Positions 50,005 to 58,989 of a stretch of 64,000 nucleotides of DNA are shown piece after piece (the first letter of the stretch is position 1; the number at the start of each line of letters is the position of its first letter). This DNA is from an uncultured Clostridia bacterium. GTDB taxonomy: Bacteria > Bacillota > Clostridia > Christensenellales > Borkfalkiaceae. Where the stretch lies: assembly GCA_937912025.1 (NCBI GenBank), contig CALDOZ010000051.1:1-64000 (forward strand). The letters run 5' to 3'. The position numbers and the translations under genes were made by a program. The notes beneath the pieces were generated by a model, which made no database searches, was not told the DNA's origin, and was given only the letters and a program-made list of their open reading frames with translations.

Positions 50005-50805
50005 TTATAAATACTCTTTATAAAAACTTTTGCCGTTAAATTTTAAAATATATTTAAAACCGATTTTTTTAAGAGTTTTTATACAATCGTCAAAATAGTC
50101 GGTAATAGTATCTTTTGAATGAGAGTCTGACGATAAAACAATTTCACCGCCAAGTTTTAAAATTTCTTCAAGCAAAAACTCTGCTGGATACGGAGTTTGT
50201 CTTTTTTTGCGTATTATTGCGCCCGTATTCATTTCAATAGCGTTACATGTTTTAAGTATTTGCTTTAAAGCGGTTACGGCAATTTCTCTATATCTTTCGT
50301 CGCTTTCGTCTATCAACGAAAACTTAGTTATAACGTCAAAATGGCCAACGATATCCGGCTTACAATTTTCAACGTGTTTTACTAAAAGGCTATAATAACC
50401 GCTTGCAAATTTAATAACGTCGCCACCGCAAGCATCGTTAATATAACTTAATTGATATTCTCTTGAATGATCAACGGGATAGTATTTATCGTTTGATTTT
50501 AAGTAGTGAACGGACGCTATAACGTAATCGAACTTGCTTTTATCAATAGTTGAATAATAATCAAGTTCAATACCCTTAAAAACATCAACTTTTCCCAAGT
50601 ATTTTTGCTTTAAATTATCAATTTGTTTACAGTATTTTTCATAGTCCGATAGCGCCATACAGTACGACTCGTCGTTACTTGTATAACTGTGGTCTGAAAA
50701 ACCTATGCTCTCCATTCCTTTTTCTATTGCCGATAAAACGACTTCTTCAAGAGTGTTTTTACCGTCTGAAAAAGTAGAGTGTTGATGTAAGTTTGAAAAC
50801 TTCAT
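50005..50805 (-). CDS. PHP-domain phosphatase (HisK-like)
   Basis: 266 residues of the PHP fold: NLHQHSTFSDGKNTLEEVV, IGFSDHSYTSND, DVFKGIELDYY, VIASVHYLK, DIVGHFDVITKF and VLSSDSHSKDTI carry the metal-binding His/Asp set. It resembles histidinol-phosphatase of the HisK type, but no his genes are near, so the substrate is uncertain. The start at 50805 follows CGAGG; an in-frame extension upstream contains the terminator of the GH13 gene and is rejected. Confidence 0.85.
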   Translation of the reverse strand: MKFSNLHQHSTFSDGKNTLEEVVLSAIEKGMESIGFSDHSYTSNDESYCMALSDYEKYCKQIDNLKQKYLGKVDVFKGIELDYYSTIDKSKFDYVIASVHYLKSNDKYYPVDHSREYQLSYINDACGGDVIKFASGYYSLLVKHVENCKPDIVGHFDVITKFSLIDESDERYREIAVTALKQILKTCNAIEMNTGAIIRKKRQTPYPAEFLLEEILKLGGEIVLSSDSHSKDTITDYFDDCIKTLKKIGFKYILKFNGKSFYKEYL

Positions 50806-50888
50806 ATAAACCTCGAATTTAGATATGTTTAATTGTAACACACACAAAAAAAAAAGTCTAACGTTTAAGCGTTTAAACGGCCTATTAT

Positions 50889-50938
50889 AAAAAATAAACT
50901 CACGTTTTACTTTAAGTAAATTGCGTGAGTTATTTTTT
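50889..50938 (-). terminator. Terminator of the GH13 gene
   Basis: AAAAAATAAACTCACG / CGTGAGTTATTTTTT with an inner TTTAC/GTAAA helix, one or two bases after the GH13 stop. Confidence 0.85.
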
Positions 50939-50939
50939 A

Positions 50940-52625
50940 TCAATTTAAAAGTTCGTATACCTCAACTTCGTAAGCAAGTAGTTCTTTTTTTGTTTGCGCG
51001 CTTTCAAGTAAGTTATCGTAATTTGATAAAATTCTTTTCATTTTTTTGTTTTTAAGATGATTAGGAATTTCAAACTCTACTTTTTTGTCGCTATAATTTG
51101 CAACGATAAATAACGTTTGATTTTCATAACTACGCGTATATGCAATAATTTGCTCGTGATTATCTAGCAAAAACTCAATATCTCCATAAATGATTACGGG
51201 ATATTCGCTACGCATTTTAGTAAGTTTTTTATAATAAGCAAAAATTCCGTTAGGGTTTGCTAAATCGCTTTTAAGGTTAATTTTTTTATAGTTGGAATTT
51301 ACTTTTATCCAAGGTTTTCCCGTGGAAAAGCCTGCATTTTCATCATCATTCCATTGATACGGAGTGCGCGCGTTATCTCTACTACGCGGTGCTAAAACGT
51401 CTATTGCTTCTTTTTTAGAAACGCCCGATTTTATCATTGAATAATAGTCGCCAACGGTATAACAGCAGTTGTAATCTTCAATGCAGTCGTACTTAACGTT
51501 AGTCATTCCAATTTCTTCGCCTTGATAAATAAAAGGCGTACCCGGAGTTGTATGAATTAACGTTGCTAAAAGTTTTGCTGACGGCAAACGCAATTCGTCG
51601 CTATCACAACCGTAACAAGAAACTTGTCTTGCCGAATCGTGATTTGATAAATATTGCACCGCCCACGCGTTTTGTTTAATTATGTTATACCAACGTTTTT
51701 GCACCGTCCTAAAATGTTCGGCGCTAATTGAGTACCTTGCCCTACTTGATAATTCAAAATGATATAGCATATCAATTTCTTGACGTTCTTTTGCTATATA
51801 CGGCAACGCATTTTGATAGGATATACCAGCGCCTTCTCCAACCGTCATGCAATTACGCGGACCAAAAACTTCAGTATATAATTCGTGTAAAATTTCGTGA
51901 ATACCCTCAACGTTAGTACACATTGACGGATCAACAATAAACCCGTTTTTATCAAGTAATAAGTTGGGTTCTTTTTTAGTGTCTGGAAAACCTTCTGGTT
52001 TTTTAAAGCGAGTAAAAATATCTAAACGAAAACCATCAACGCCAAGATCTATCCACCAATTCAGCATTTTATAAATTTCACGGCGGAGCGGTTGGTATTC
52101 CCAATTAAGGTCGGGCATTTTTATAGAATATTGATGCAAATAATATTCGCCAGTCAACTCGTCAAACTCCCACGCCGAGCCGTTACCTTCACGGAAATAT
52201 CCTCCCCAATTGTTAGGCTCTTTACCGTCTTTTGGCGGTTGCCAAATATAATAATTGCGGTACTTATTATCTTTAGACTTGCGTGACTCTTTAAACCAAT
52301 AACACTCGTCTGAAGAATGATTTAAAACCATATCCATAATGATACGAATACCCATTTTATGCGCTTGGTTTAAAAGATTTTTAAAATCTTCAATAGTGCC
52401 ATAAGCAGGATCAATATCGTAATAATCGGCAACGTCGTAACCATTATCGACCTGTGGAGAAGTATAAATAGGCGTAAACCATATACAATTAACGCCAAGG
52501 TCTTTAAGAACGGAAAGTTTACTTATAACGCCTTTTAAGTCGCCTATTCCATCACCGTTAGTATCGCAAAAACTTTTGCAATAAATTTCATAAACAACTG
52601 CTTCTTTCCACCAAGTTTTATCCAT
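50940..52625 (-). CDS. GH13 alpha-glucosidase (oligo-1,6-glucosidase type)
   Basis: 561 residues. Catalytic triad of GH13: nucleophile D202 in DGFRLDIF, acid E264 in TVGEGAG and transition-state D330 in LSNHDSAR. Conserved FTPIYTSPQVDNGYDV and MPDLNWEYQ place it with subfamily 31-like enzymes that cut isomaltose, maltose or related alpha-glucosides inside the cell; trehalose-6-phosphate hydrolase is a less likely alternative. No signal peptide. AAGGAG precedes the ATG. Confidence 0.93.
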   Translation of the reverse strand: MDKTWWKEAVVYEIYCKSFCDTNGDGIGDLKGVISKLSVLKDLGVNCIWFTPIYTSPQVDNGYDVADYYDIDPAYGTIEDFKNLLNQAHKMGIRIIMDMVLNHSSDECYWFKESRKSKDNKYRNYYIWQPPKDGKEPNNWGGYFREGNGSAWEFDELTGEYYLHQYSIKMPDLNWEYQPLRREIYKMLNWWIDLGVDGFRLDIFTRFKKPEGFPDTKKEPNLLLDKNGFIVDPSMCTNVEGIHEILHELYTEVFGPRNCMTVGEGAGISYQNALPYIAKERQEIDMLYHFELSSRARYSISAEHFRTVQKRWYNIIKQNAWAVQYLSNHDSARQVSCYGCDSDELRLPSAKLLATLIHTTPGTPFIYQGEEIGMTNVKYDCIEDYNCCYTVGDYYSMIKSGVSKKEAIDVLAPRSRDNARTPYQWNDDENAGFSTGKPWIKVNSNYKKINLKSDLANPNGIFAYYKKLTKMRSEYPVIIYGDIEFLLDNHEQIIAYTRSYENQTLFIVANYSDKKVEFEIPNHLKNKKMKRILSNYDNLLESAQTKKELLAYEVEVYELLN

Positions 52626-52784
52626 AATTACTCCTTAACTTAAAAAACTTAAATTAACCTTTTTATATTTTACCACTAAATTTTAGATTTTACTATAAGT
52701 TTTCATAGAAAAACTTGAACAAAAGATAGATTTTGCCGTTTTTGCAGTTACAATAAACTCTTTGTAATAAAACTTTAAAAAATT

Positions 52785-52816
52785 AAAAGACGAAAACGTG
52801 AGTTTTCGTCTTTTTT
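52785..52816 (-). terminator. Terminator of rplJ-rplL
   Basis: AAAAGACGAAAAC / GTTTTCGTCTTTTTT, stem with a short GTGA loop, after the L7/L12 stop. Confidence 0.9.
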
Positions 52817-52833
52817 CATTATGGATATAAATC

Positions 52834-53208
52834 TTATTCCATAGCTGCAGTAGCGCCAGCTTCTTTAAGTTTTTCAACCATTTTTTCAGCTTCTTCTTTA
52901 GCAACTGCTTCTTTTAAAGTACCAAGTTTTTCAACTGCGTTCTTAGCGTCAACAAGACCAAGACCAGTAATTTCACGAACAACTTTGATAACTGCGATTT
53001 TGTTCGCGCCAACTTCTTTAAGTACAACGTTGAATTCAGTTTTTTCTTCAACAGTAGCAACTTCGCCACCGCCAACAGGTCCACCAACAACTGCAACAGG
53101 AGCAGCTGCGCTTACGCCGAATTCAGTTTCAATAGCTTTAACAAGTTCATTGAGTTCAAGAACTGTCATACCTTTAATTTCTTCTATCATTTTTGCAATA
53201 TCTGCCAT
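52834..53208 (-). CDS. rplL: Ribosomal protein L7/L12
   Basis: 124 residues: N-terminal dimer domain (MIEEIKGMTVLELNELVKAIE), Ala/Val/Gly-rich hinge, and C-terminal factor-binding domain KTEFNVVLKEVGANKIAVIKVVREITGLGL. Forms the flexible stalk with L10. Confidence 0.98.
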   Translation of the reverse strand: MADIAKMIEEIKGMTVLELNELVKAIETEFGVSAAAPVAVVGGPVGGGEVATVEEKTEFNVVLKEVGANKIAVIKVVREITGLGLVDAKNAVEKLGTLKEAVAKEEAEKMVEKLKEAGATAAME

Positions 53209-53247
53209 TTTTATAATCCTCTCTTTTTATATTTTTTTAGATGTTTT

Positions 53248-53739
53248 TTATTCGCCCATCTTTTCAGCAACTCTATTAAGAGCAACTGCAAGACCACCGA
53301 TAAGACTTTGAAGTGTACCTGCAAGAGTAGAAATAAGAACTTCTCTTGATGGAATAGCTGCCAAAGCTTCTACGCCCTTAGCGTCAACGTATTCGCCGTT
53401 AACGTATGCGCTTTTTGCCGAAAGTTTTTTATCCAACTTTTTAGCGTTGTCAATAACAACTTTTGACGCGCTTGTTTCATCTGGACCGAACGCTACCGCA
53501 GTTGTACCGTTAAGGTCAGCATCGAAACTTGTTACGCCTAAATCGTTAAATGCCTTTCTGATTAACGTGTTTTTAAGCACTTTGTACTGAACGTTTGCTT
53601 TTCTAAATTCGTTACGAAGAGCAGTATCTTCAGCAACAGTAAGACCTTTATAGTCAACTAAAACAACTGATTTGCTTTCGCTGATTTTAGCCTTAATGCC
53701 TTCTACAACTTGCTTTTTAGCTTCTAAATTAGCCGACAT
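53248..53739 (-). CDS. rplJ: Ribosomal protein L10
   Basis: 163 residues: KAKISESKSVVLVDYKGLTVAEDTALRNEFRKANVQYKVLKNTL start. Base of the stalk; binds L7/L12 dimers by its C-terminal helix (LQSLIGGLAVALNRVAEKM). Its own complex with L12 is the ligand of the leader at 53765-53883 by analogy with other Bacillota. Confidence 0.98.
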   Translation of the reverse strand: MSANLEAKKQVVEGIKAKISESKSVVLVDYKGLTVAEDTALRNEFRKANVQYKVLKNTLIRKAFNDLGVTSFDADLNGTTAVAFGPDETSASKVVIDNAKKLDKKLSAKSAYVNGEYVDAKGVEALAAIPSREVLISTLAGTLQSLIGGLAVALNRVAEKMGE

Positions 53740-53764
53740 TTGTTACCTCCTATATTATTTGTAC

Positions 53765-53883
53765 GAAAAAAGCCACTTCTACCGAGGACACGGCAAGAAG
53801 TGGCTATTAGCCAAATTTTTGCAATTACCTCGGCGGGTGTAACCTAAGTTACTTAAAACCTGCTTTCTTCGGCTATTAAGTTC
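53765..53883 (-). promoter_or_regulatory. Ribosomal L10 leader (attenuator)
   Basis: About 120 bases between promoter and rplJ that match the known L10 leader layout: a 5' helical region (53800-53883, including GTAACTTAGGTTAC) and a 3' attenuator AGCCACTTCT / AGAAGTGGCT (53771-53805) followed by TTTTTC. Binding of the L10-L12 complex is known to favour termination in related bacteria. Confidence 0.85.
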
Positions 53884-53889
53884 TACGAT

Positions 53890-53918
53890 ATTTTAACATA
53901 GTCGTAGTGTAATGTCAA
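53890..53918 (-). promoter_or_regulatory. Promoter of rplJ-rplL
   Basis: TTGACA, 17-bp spacer ending TGT, TAAAAT on the minus strand, separating this unit from rplK-rplA. Confidence 0.8.
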
Positions 53919-53957
53919 ACGTTTAAAGTTAGATTTTTTAACGTTTGATAAATTTTT

Positions 53958-54644
53958 TTAGTTCTTAGTTACAACTTTTACGCCAGGACCCATTGTGCTT
54001 GCAAGAGAAATACTCTTAATGTATTGACCTTTTGCTGCTGCTGGTTTAGCTTTAATAATAGCGTCAAGTAAAGCGTTGTAGTTTTCAATAAGTTTTTCTT
54101 TACCGAAACTCTTTTTACCGATTGAACAGTGAATAACTGCCGTTTTATCAAGTCTGTATTCTACTTTACCTGCTTTAACTTCTTTAATTGCTTTTGCAAC
54201 GTCCATTGTTACAGTACCAGACTTAGGACTTGGCATAAGACCTTTAGGACCTAATACTTTACCAATTCTACCAACAACACCCATCATATCAGGAGTTGTG
54301 ATAACAACGTCGAATTCAAACCAGTTGTCTTTTTGAATTTTTGCAACGATTTCTTCTGCGCCAACGTAATCTGCGCCTGCAGCGAGCGCTGCGTCTGCTT
54401 TTTCGCCTTTAGCGATAACAAGAACTCTTTGAGTTTTACCTGTACCGTTAGGAAGTACAAGTACGCCTCTTACTTGTTGGTCTGCTTGTTTCGGGTCAAC
54501 ACCGAGTTTTGTGTGGAACTCGATTGTTTCGTCGAATTTTGCTTTAGCGGTAGAAAGGACAATGTCCATTGCTTCGCTTACGTCATATAATTTAGAACCG
54601 TCAAACGTTTTAACGCTGTCGGTATATTTTTTACCATATTTCAT
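53958..54644 (-). CDS. rplA: Ribosomal protein L1
   Basis: 228 residues of the L1 stalk: KYGKKYTDSVKTFDGSKLYDV, AGADYVGAEEIVAKIQ and the conserved MGVVGRIGKVLGPKGLMPSPKSGTV. L1 is a known translational repressor of its own operon; two repeated motifs before rplK and rplA could be its targets. Confidence 0.98.
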   Translation of the reverse strand: MKYGKKYTDSVKTFDGSKLYDVSEAMDIVLSTAKAKFDETIEFHTKLGVDPKQADQQVRGVLVLPNGTGKTQRVLVIAKGEKADAALAAGADYVGAEEIVAKIQKDNWFEFDVVITTPDMMGVVGRIGKVLGPKGLMPSPKSGTVTMDVAKAIKEVKAGKVEYRLDKTAVIHCSIGKKSFGKEKLIENYNALLDAIIKAKPAAAKGQYIKSISLASTMGPGVKVVTKN

Positions 54645-54661
54645 TTATAAGAATCCTCCTT

Positions 54662-54691
54662 GTGGTACGCACGAGAATAAATCTCTCCCAC
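54662..54691 (-). promoter_or_regulatory. GTGGGAGAG...ACCAC element before rplA
   Basis: GTGG pairs with CCAC and GAGA with TCTC around an asymmetric loop (GTGGGAGAG to GTACCAC), just before the rplA ribosome-binding site. It resembles the 23S L1-binding site; a longer copy precedes rplK. Confidence 0.55.
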
Positions 54692-54698
54692 GTCTATT

Positions 54699-55124
54699 TT
54701 AATCTTCTACTGTTACACCCATGCTACGAGCAGTACCTTTAACCATGCTCATAACTGCTTCTAAAGTAGGCGCGTTGGTATCAACCATTTTGATTTTAGC
54801 GATTTCTTCAACTTGCGCTTTAGAAAGTTTTGCTACCTTATTCTTATTAGGAGTAGCGCTTGCAGTTTGAATACCGCACGCTTTCTTAATAAGTTCAGGC
54901 GTTGGTGGTGTTTTGAGAATAAACGTGAACGAACGATCCTGATAAATGGTAATTACGACAGGAATGACGTATCCCAACTTATCTTGAGTTTTTGCGTTAA
55001 ACTCTTTAGTGAAACCCGGTAAGTTAATACCGTAAGGACCAAGTGTTGAACCAACAGGTGGGCCCGGGGTTGCTTTTCCGGCTTGTAACTGTAACTTAAC
55101 TACAGCGGTTACTTTTTTAGCCAT
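54699..55124 (-). CDS. rplK: Ribosomal protein L11
   Basis: 141 residues: VTAVVKLQLQAGKATPGPPVGSTLGPYGINLPGFTKEFNAKT, and C-terminal KMVDTNAPTLEAVMSMVKGTARSMGV. Forms the GTPase-associated centre. Confidence 0.98.
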   Translation of the reverse strand: MAKKVTAVVKLQLQAGKATPGPPVGSTLGPYGINLPGFTKEFNAKTQDKLGYVIPVVITIYQDRSFTFILKTPPTPELIKKACGIQTASATPNKNKVAKLSKAQVEEIAKIKMVDTNAPTLEAVMSMVKGTARSMGVTVED

Positions 55125-55143
55125 AAAAAATTTCCTCCATAAC

Positions 55144-55191
55144 GTGGTAATTGCGTGGCGTCATTACAAAAAAATTTAACGCCTCTCCCAC
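55144..55191 (-). promoter_or_regulatory. GTGGGAGAG...ACCAC element before rplK
   Basis: GTGG / CCAC outer pairing with an inner GGCGT / ACGCC stem, close to the rplK ribosome-binding site. Candidate L1 autoregulatory site; shares its boundary motifs with 54662-54691. Confidence 0.55.
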
Positions 55192-55226
55192 TTATTTGAA
55201 CGGATAGCGATTTGCTTCCGTTACTA

Positions 55227-55748
55227 TCAATTTAATTTTTGAATTTGTACGAAGTCTACTTCTACTTCCGTTTCAGTATTAAACATTAATACTTTTACTT
55301 TTGCCTTTTGGGAAGCAACGTTAAGGTCGGTAATTTCGCCCTCAACCGCATCAAGAGGCCCTGACACGATGCGAATTTTATCGCCCTTAGCAAAGTCAAC
55401 AACGTCAACGTGACTTTCAAGACGCATACGTTTAACTTCGTCAGCCGATAAAGCGCTTGCTTTACCATGAGGACCAACGAAACTCGTAACGCCTCTCGTA
55501 TTTGTAATTAAAAACCAAAGGTTGTTCGAGTAAACGAGTTTAATGAAAACGTAACTTGGTAAAATTTTGCGTAAAACGACTTTCTTTTTACCGTTCTTTT
55601 CTTCAATAGTTTGCTCCATTGGAATTTGAATGTCAAGAATTTGATTTTGAAGGTTATTGTTGACAATCATTTTCTCAAGAGTATCTTTAACCATTGATTC
55701 ATAACCCGAATAAGTATGAACAACGTACCATTTTGCCTGTTCAGCCAT
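55227..55748 (-). CDS. nusG: Transcription factor NusG
   Basis: 173 residues: NGN domain (AKWYVVHTYSGYESMVKDTLE, RKILPSYVFIKL, NTRGVTSFVG) and KOW domain (FAKGDKIRIVSGPLDAVEGEITDLN). Binds RNA polymerase and modulates pausing and Rho. Confidence 0.98.
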   Translation of the reverse strand: MAEQAKWYVVHTYSGYESMVKDTLEKMIVNNNLQNQILDIQIPMEQTIEEKNGKKKVVLRKILPSYVFIKLVYSNNLWFLITNTRGVTSFVGPHGKASALSADEVKRMRLESHVDVVDFAKGDKIRIVSGPLDAVEGEITDLNVASQKAKVKVLMFNTETEVEVDFVQIQKLN

Positions 55749-55761
55749 ATTTAGTTACCTC

Positions 55762-56025
55762 TTAACCTTTGATGCTTGTAACGAGTCTGAAAAGCTCGCC
55801 AAGACCGAAATCCATTAAAGTAATTACAACTAAAAATAATACAACCACGCCTAAAACTACCGACGTTTGTTTTACGACGGTTTTAAAATCGGGCCACGTT
55901 ACTTTTTTAAGTTCAGAAAAAACTTCTTTGAATTTTCTACCGATTTTTTTAAAGATATTATCTTTTTTATTCTTAGACTGTTTTTTTACTTCAGTCTTAG
56001 AAGCAGACGGTTTTTCGTTTGCCAT
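55762..56025 (-). CDS. secE: Preprotein translocase subunit SecE
   Basis: 87 residues with a basic cytosolic N terminus, the conserved amphipathic helix FKEVFSELKKVTWPDFKTVVKQT and one transmembrane helix (LGVVVLFLVVITLMDFGL). Clamps SecY. The 13-bp gap to nusG is usual. Confidence 0.95.
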   Translation of the reverse strand: MANEKPSASKTEVKKQSKNKKDNIFKKIGRKFKEVFSELKKVTWPDFKTVVKQTSVVLGVVVLFLVVITLMDFGLGELFRLVTSIKG

Positions 56026-56082
56026 ATTACACCTCTTTAAATTTTACCGCTTTATACGGAACAAAAAATACACCTAAAAAAA

Positions 56083-56244
56083 TTATTTCGTTTCTTTATG
56101 AGTGGTGTGCTTTTTGCAGAAAGGACAGTATTTGCTCATTTCAAGTCTGTCCGGAGTGTTTTTCTTGTTTTTGTAAACATCATAGTTTCTTTGTTTGCAT
56201 TCAGTACAAGCAAGTGTTACTCTAACTGCATTTCCTTTAGCCAT
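56083..56244 (-). CDS. rpmG: Ribosomal protein L33 (zinc form)
   Basis: 53 residues: MAKGNAVRVTLACTECKQRN, then YDVYKNKKNTPDRLEMSKYC and PFCKKHTTHKETK. CTEC and CPFC bind zinc. It lies before secE in the usual order. The ribosome-binding site is AGGATGG. Confidence 0.96.
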   Translation of the reverse strand: MAKGNAVRVTLACTECKQRNYDVYKNKKNTPDRLEMSKYCPFCKKHTTHKETK

Positions 56245-56261
56245 TTTTCTAAATCCATCCT

Positions 56262-56287
56262 AAAAAATTAACACCCCTTTTGGAGTG
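56262..56287 (-). terminator. Hairpin with T run in the rpmG leader
   Basis: CACCCC / GGAGTG (6 bp, one G-U) with a TTTT-type loop, followed by TTAATTTTTT on the minus strand, right at the transcript start and before the ribosome-binding site. Possibly a weak attenuator; too short to be sure. Confidence 0.4.
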
Positions 56288-56294
56288 CTAAATT

Positions 56295-56323
56295 ATTTTA
56301 CATTATATTAAGCGATATGTCAA
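56295..56323 (-). promoter_or_regulatory. Promoter of rpmG-secE-nusG-rplK-rplA
   Basis: TTGACA, 17-bp spacer ending ATG, TAAAAT on the minus strand. Confidence 0.75.
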
Positions 56324-56515
56324 ACATTTTTTTGCAAATTTTTAAATTTTTTTTATTATTATATTAATATATACGGCTATTTTACTCTTTGTATATGAAT
56401 TGCGTACGCTCGCGCACACGAAAATTTAAAAATTTTACGCTTTACACAAACAATTTATGCAATCGCCCCTACAACTAAACACTCAACTAAAATTTACAAA
56501 AAACACTACTTAGGC
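56324..56515. other. Divergent intergenic region
   Basis: About 190 bases of AT-rich sequence between the rpmG and GH36 promoters. No gene, repeat or RNA was recognised in it. Confidence 0.5.
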
Positions 56516-56544
56516 TTGAAAAACGTTTTAAATTGTTATATAAT
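56516..56544 (+). promoter_or_regulatory. Sigma-A promoter of the GH36 gene
   Basis: TTGAAA, 17-bp spacer, TATAAT on the plus strand. Confidence 0.8.
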
Positions 56545-56592
56545 GCTTTTAGCAACGAAAAACACTAAAATAACTAGCACCGCGAGGTATTT

Positions 56593-58215
56593 ATGGAAAA
56601 TTTTATTTCACTTTTAAGAACGCCCGATTTCGTTTTAGGCGCAACGGAAAACTCTCCATTTAGATTTGAAGAAAAAGCAGAATGGCAATCTTGCCCTATA
56701 AAATACGATTATAAAGTACAAAGCGACTCGGCTAAAATTACCATTTATCCAAGCAGTTCACCCGTGAAATTTTTAAAATTACGTTTTAACGGCGACTGTT
56801 TATTTATTGATAAAGTTTACGGTGACCAAATAGAGCGAGCAGGCGATACTTGCTATTTAGAATGGCGCTCTGTAATGCCACATAGAATGATGGCGTGGTA
56901 TTTTATCGTTAAAGGTAAAGACTGCTATAAAGGTTACGGCGTTAAAACGGGGGCTGACTGCTTTGCGTATTGGCAAATAGACGCTCGTGGTATTACGCTA
57001 TTTTTAAATTTATGCAACGGCAATAACGGCACTAATTTACAAGCGCCGTTACTCGCTTGCGAAGTAGTAGAATACGCGGGAAAAGTTGGCGAAAACGCTT
57101 ATTCCGTACACAAAAATTTATGCAAAAAAATGTGCGATTGTCCAGTTCTTCCTAAGTCGCCTATTTTTGGCGTAAACAATTGGTACTGGGCTTACGGCAA
57201 CATCTCAAAAGACGGCGTTTTACAGGAAACTGATTACCTTATGGAAATGACTGACGGCGTTAAAAATCGCCCGTCAATGATTATAGACGACGGTTGGCAA
57301 CTTAACCGCTCTTTTGCTCCGCATAATTACATTGGCGGACCGTGGGAAGCAAACTCTCAATTTAAAGATATGGCGCTTACCGCGTCTTTAATTAAAGAAA
57401 AAGGCGCTAAGCCCGGTATTTGGTTTAGACCACTACTTACCATTGGCAGAGTTCCGCTTGACGCAAATTTCCGTAGTTACGCTAACGGAATAGTTTTAGA
57501 CCCGTCGCACCCATACACCCTTGAAAGAGTTATGGCTGACACGAGCAAAATTCGCGGTTGGGGGTATGAAATTATTAAGCACGACTTTACAACCATTGAT
57601 ATAACGGGCAACGCGCCGTTAACTAGCGAACTTCATTTTACTAACCTTTTTAATCACGATAAACCATTTTACGACAATACTAAAACGACGGCGACCATTA
57701 TAAAAAACTTGTATAAAACAATTCAAAAAGGCGCTGGCGACGCAGACGTTATAGGTTGTAACACTATCGGACATTTATGCGCAGGTATTCATTCTATATC
57801 AAGAACGGGAAACGATACGAGCGGTAGAAGTTTTGAATGGACAAGGCGTTTTGGCGTTCATTCTATGATGAGATTACCGCAAAACGAAACGTTCTTCTTA
57901 GTCGACCCAGATTGCGCCGCGTTTACCGAGCGCGTTGATAGCAAGCTCAACCTTGACTATCTTGAAACGTGCGCTATTACGGGTATGACGACGTTGGCGT
58001 CAGTAACTCCACACTCTTTAACTAAGGACGAACTTAAACAAATTAACCGCATATATAAAATTGCGGACGAAAATAAACTTAGGTTTACTATTGATAATTA
58101 CGACAAAACCGCCAACCCCGACACGTTTATTTCTAAAGATGGTAAAATTAAAAAAACTTACGATTGGTATAGAGCGTACAACGGTTCTAGAATACTGCTT
58201 GATTGGTTTAATTAA
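56593..58215 (+). CDS. GH36-type alpha-galactosidase-like hydrolase
   Basis: 540 residues. An N-terminal beta-sandwich (about 1-180), then a TIM barrel with substrate motif SMIIDDGWQ, nucleophile D331 in IIKHDFTT and acid/base D408 in SISRTGNDTSG. These fit clan GH-D (GH36) enzymes, which remove alpha-galactose from raffinose-family or plant oligosaccharides. It is shorter than classical bacterial GH36 (about 700), lacking the C-terminal domain. No signal peptide; substrate is uncertain. Confidence 0.85.
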   Translation: MENFISLLRTPDFVLGATENSPFRFEEKAEWQSCPIKYDYKVQSDSAKITIYPSSSPVKFLKLRFNGDCLFIDKVYGDQIERAGDTCYLEWRSVMPHRMMAWYFIVKGKDCYKGYGVKTGADCFAYWQIDARGITLFLNLCNGNNGTNLQAPLLACEVVEYAGKVGENAYSVHKNLCKKMCDCPVLPKSPIFGVNNWYWAYGNISKDGVLQETDYLMEMTDGVKNRPSMIIDDGWQLNRSFAPHNYIGGPWEANSQFKDMALTASLIKEKGAKPGIWFRPLLTIGRVPLDANFRSYANGIVLDPSHPYTLERVMADTSKIRGWGYEIIKHDFTTIDITGNAPLTSELHFTNLFNHDKPFYDNTKTTATIIKNLYKTIQKGAGDADVIGCNTIGHLCAGIHSISRTGNDTSGRSFEWTRRFGVHSMMRLPQNETFFLVDPDCAAFTERVDSKLNLDYLETCAITGMTTLASVTPHSLTKDELKQINRIYKIADENKLRFTIDNYDKTANPDTFISKDGKIKKTYDWYRAYNGSRILLDWFN

Positions 58216-58220
58216 AACAA

Positions 58221-58247
58221 AAATTCCCGCTTTTTCGCGGGAATTTT
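58221..58247. terminator. Bidirectional terminator after the GH36 gene
   Basis: AAATTCCCGC / GCGGGAATTT with a TTTTTC-type loop and T run. Confidence 0.9.
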
Positions 58248-58262
58248 TTATTGTTTTATTAA

Positions 58263-58946
58263 TTAGTCACCCATTATAATTTCAAACAACGATTGCGCGA
58301 ATAACTCGTGCATTTCTCTAATAGGATGATTTATTTTATTTGCTAGCAACTCGGTAGTATCGCAAGTTTTTGCAAGTTCTTTCCATTTTGAATAGCAATC
58401 GCAAACTTTAACGTTACTCTTTTTAGCAAGTTCTACGGCGCTATAAATATACTCGTCCATTCTACCGCTATTTTGATACTCCGAAGTAGTAACCGCATAG
58501 TTTGCGTAGTGTGGCTTTACGTCCTTTGAAACGTATGAGTTTAGCGTGTTAGGAGTTAAAAATATAACTTCCGCGCCTACGTTTTTACACTTTTCAAAAA
58601 TGGTTGATAAACTGTTTAAATATTCTTCAAGCGTACCGTTAACGTCATTAAGACCAAAGCAAACGGTAACTAAATCGGGGTTATGACAAAGCACTTGCTT
58701 ATCTATTCTTTGCACTCCGATTTTTGCAGTTGAGCCACCTATACCCGCGTTTATTACGTTTACGGGAACGTAATTATTTACGCCTATTATCTTCTTTTTT
58801 AAAAGATTATGATATACGGCATCGTAATCAATTTCGCCATCGTCAAAAGCGCCGTGAGTAACGCTATCACCAAACGCAACTATAGTTATTGCACCGTGTT
58901 CTATCAAACCGTTATAATCAAGATTAATTTTTTCTTTTATTTTCAT
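58263..58946 (-). CDS. SGNH/GDSL hydrolase
   Basis: 227 residues with the four blocks of the fold: FGDSVTHGA (Ser), INAGIGGST (Gly), FGLNDVN (Asn) and the C-terminal NKINHPIREMH (Asp replaced by Asn in the DxxH motif, His present). Esterase or lipase/deacetylase activity is expected. No signal peptide. Second gene after the small membrane protein; AAGGTGAG precedes the ATG. Substrate may be an acetylated sugar, since glycosidases flank it, but that is inference. Confidence 0.88.
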   Translation of the reverse strand: MKIKEKINLDYNGLIEHGAITIVAFGDSVTHGAFDDGEIDYDAVYHNLLKKKIIGVNNYVPVNVINAGIGGSTAKIGVQRIDKQVLCHNPDLVTVCFGLNDVNGTLEEYLNSLSTIFEKCKNVGAEVIFLTPNTLNSYVSKDVKPHYANYAVTTSEYQNSGRMDEYIYSAVELAKKSNVKVCDCYSKWKELAKTCDTTELLANKINHPIREMHELFAQSLFEIIMGD

Positions 58947-58989
58947 ATCTCACCTTTTCACCCTATTATTGTATTTAACTTTATATTCC

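Noticed and set aside
53740..53764. Extra small gene between the L10 leader and rplJ
   Set aside because: Only the ribosome-binding site lies here.
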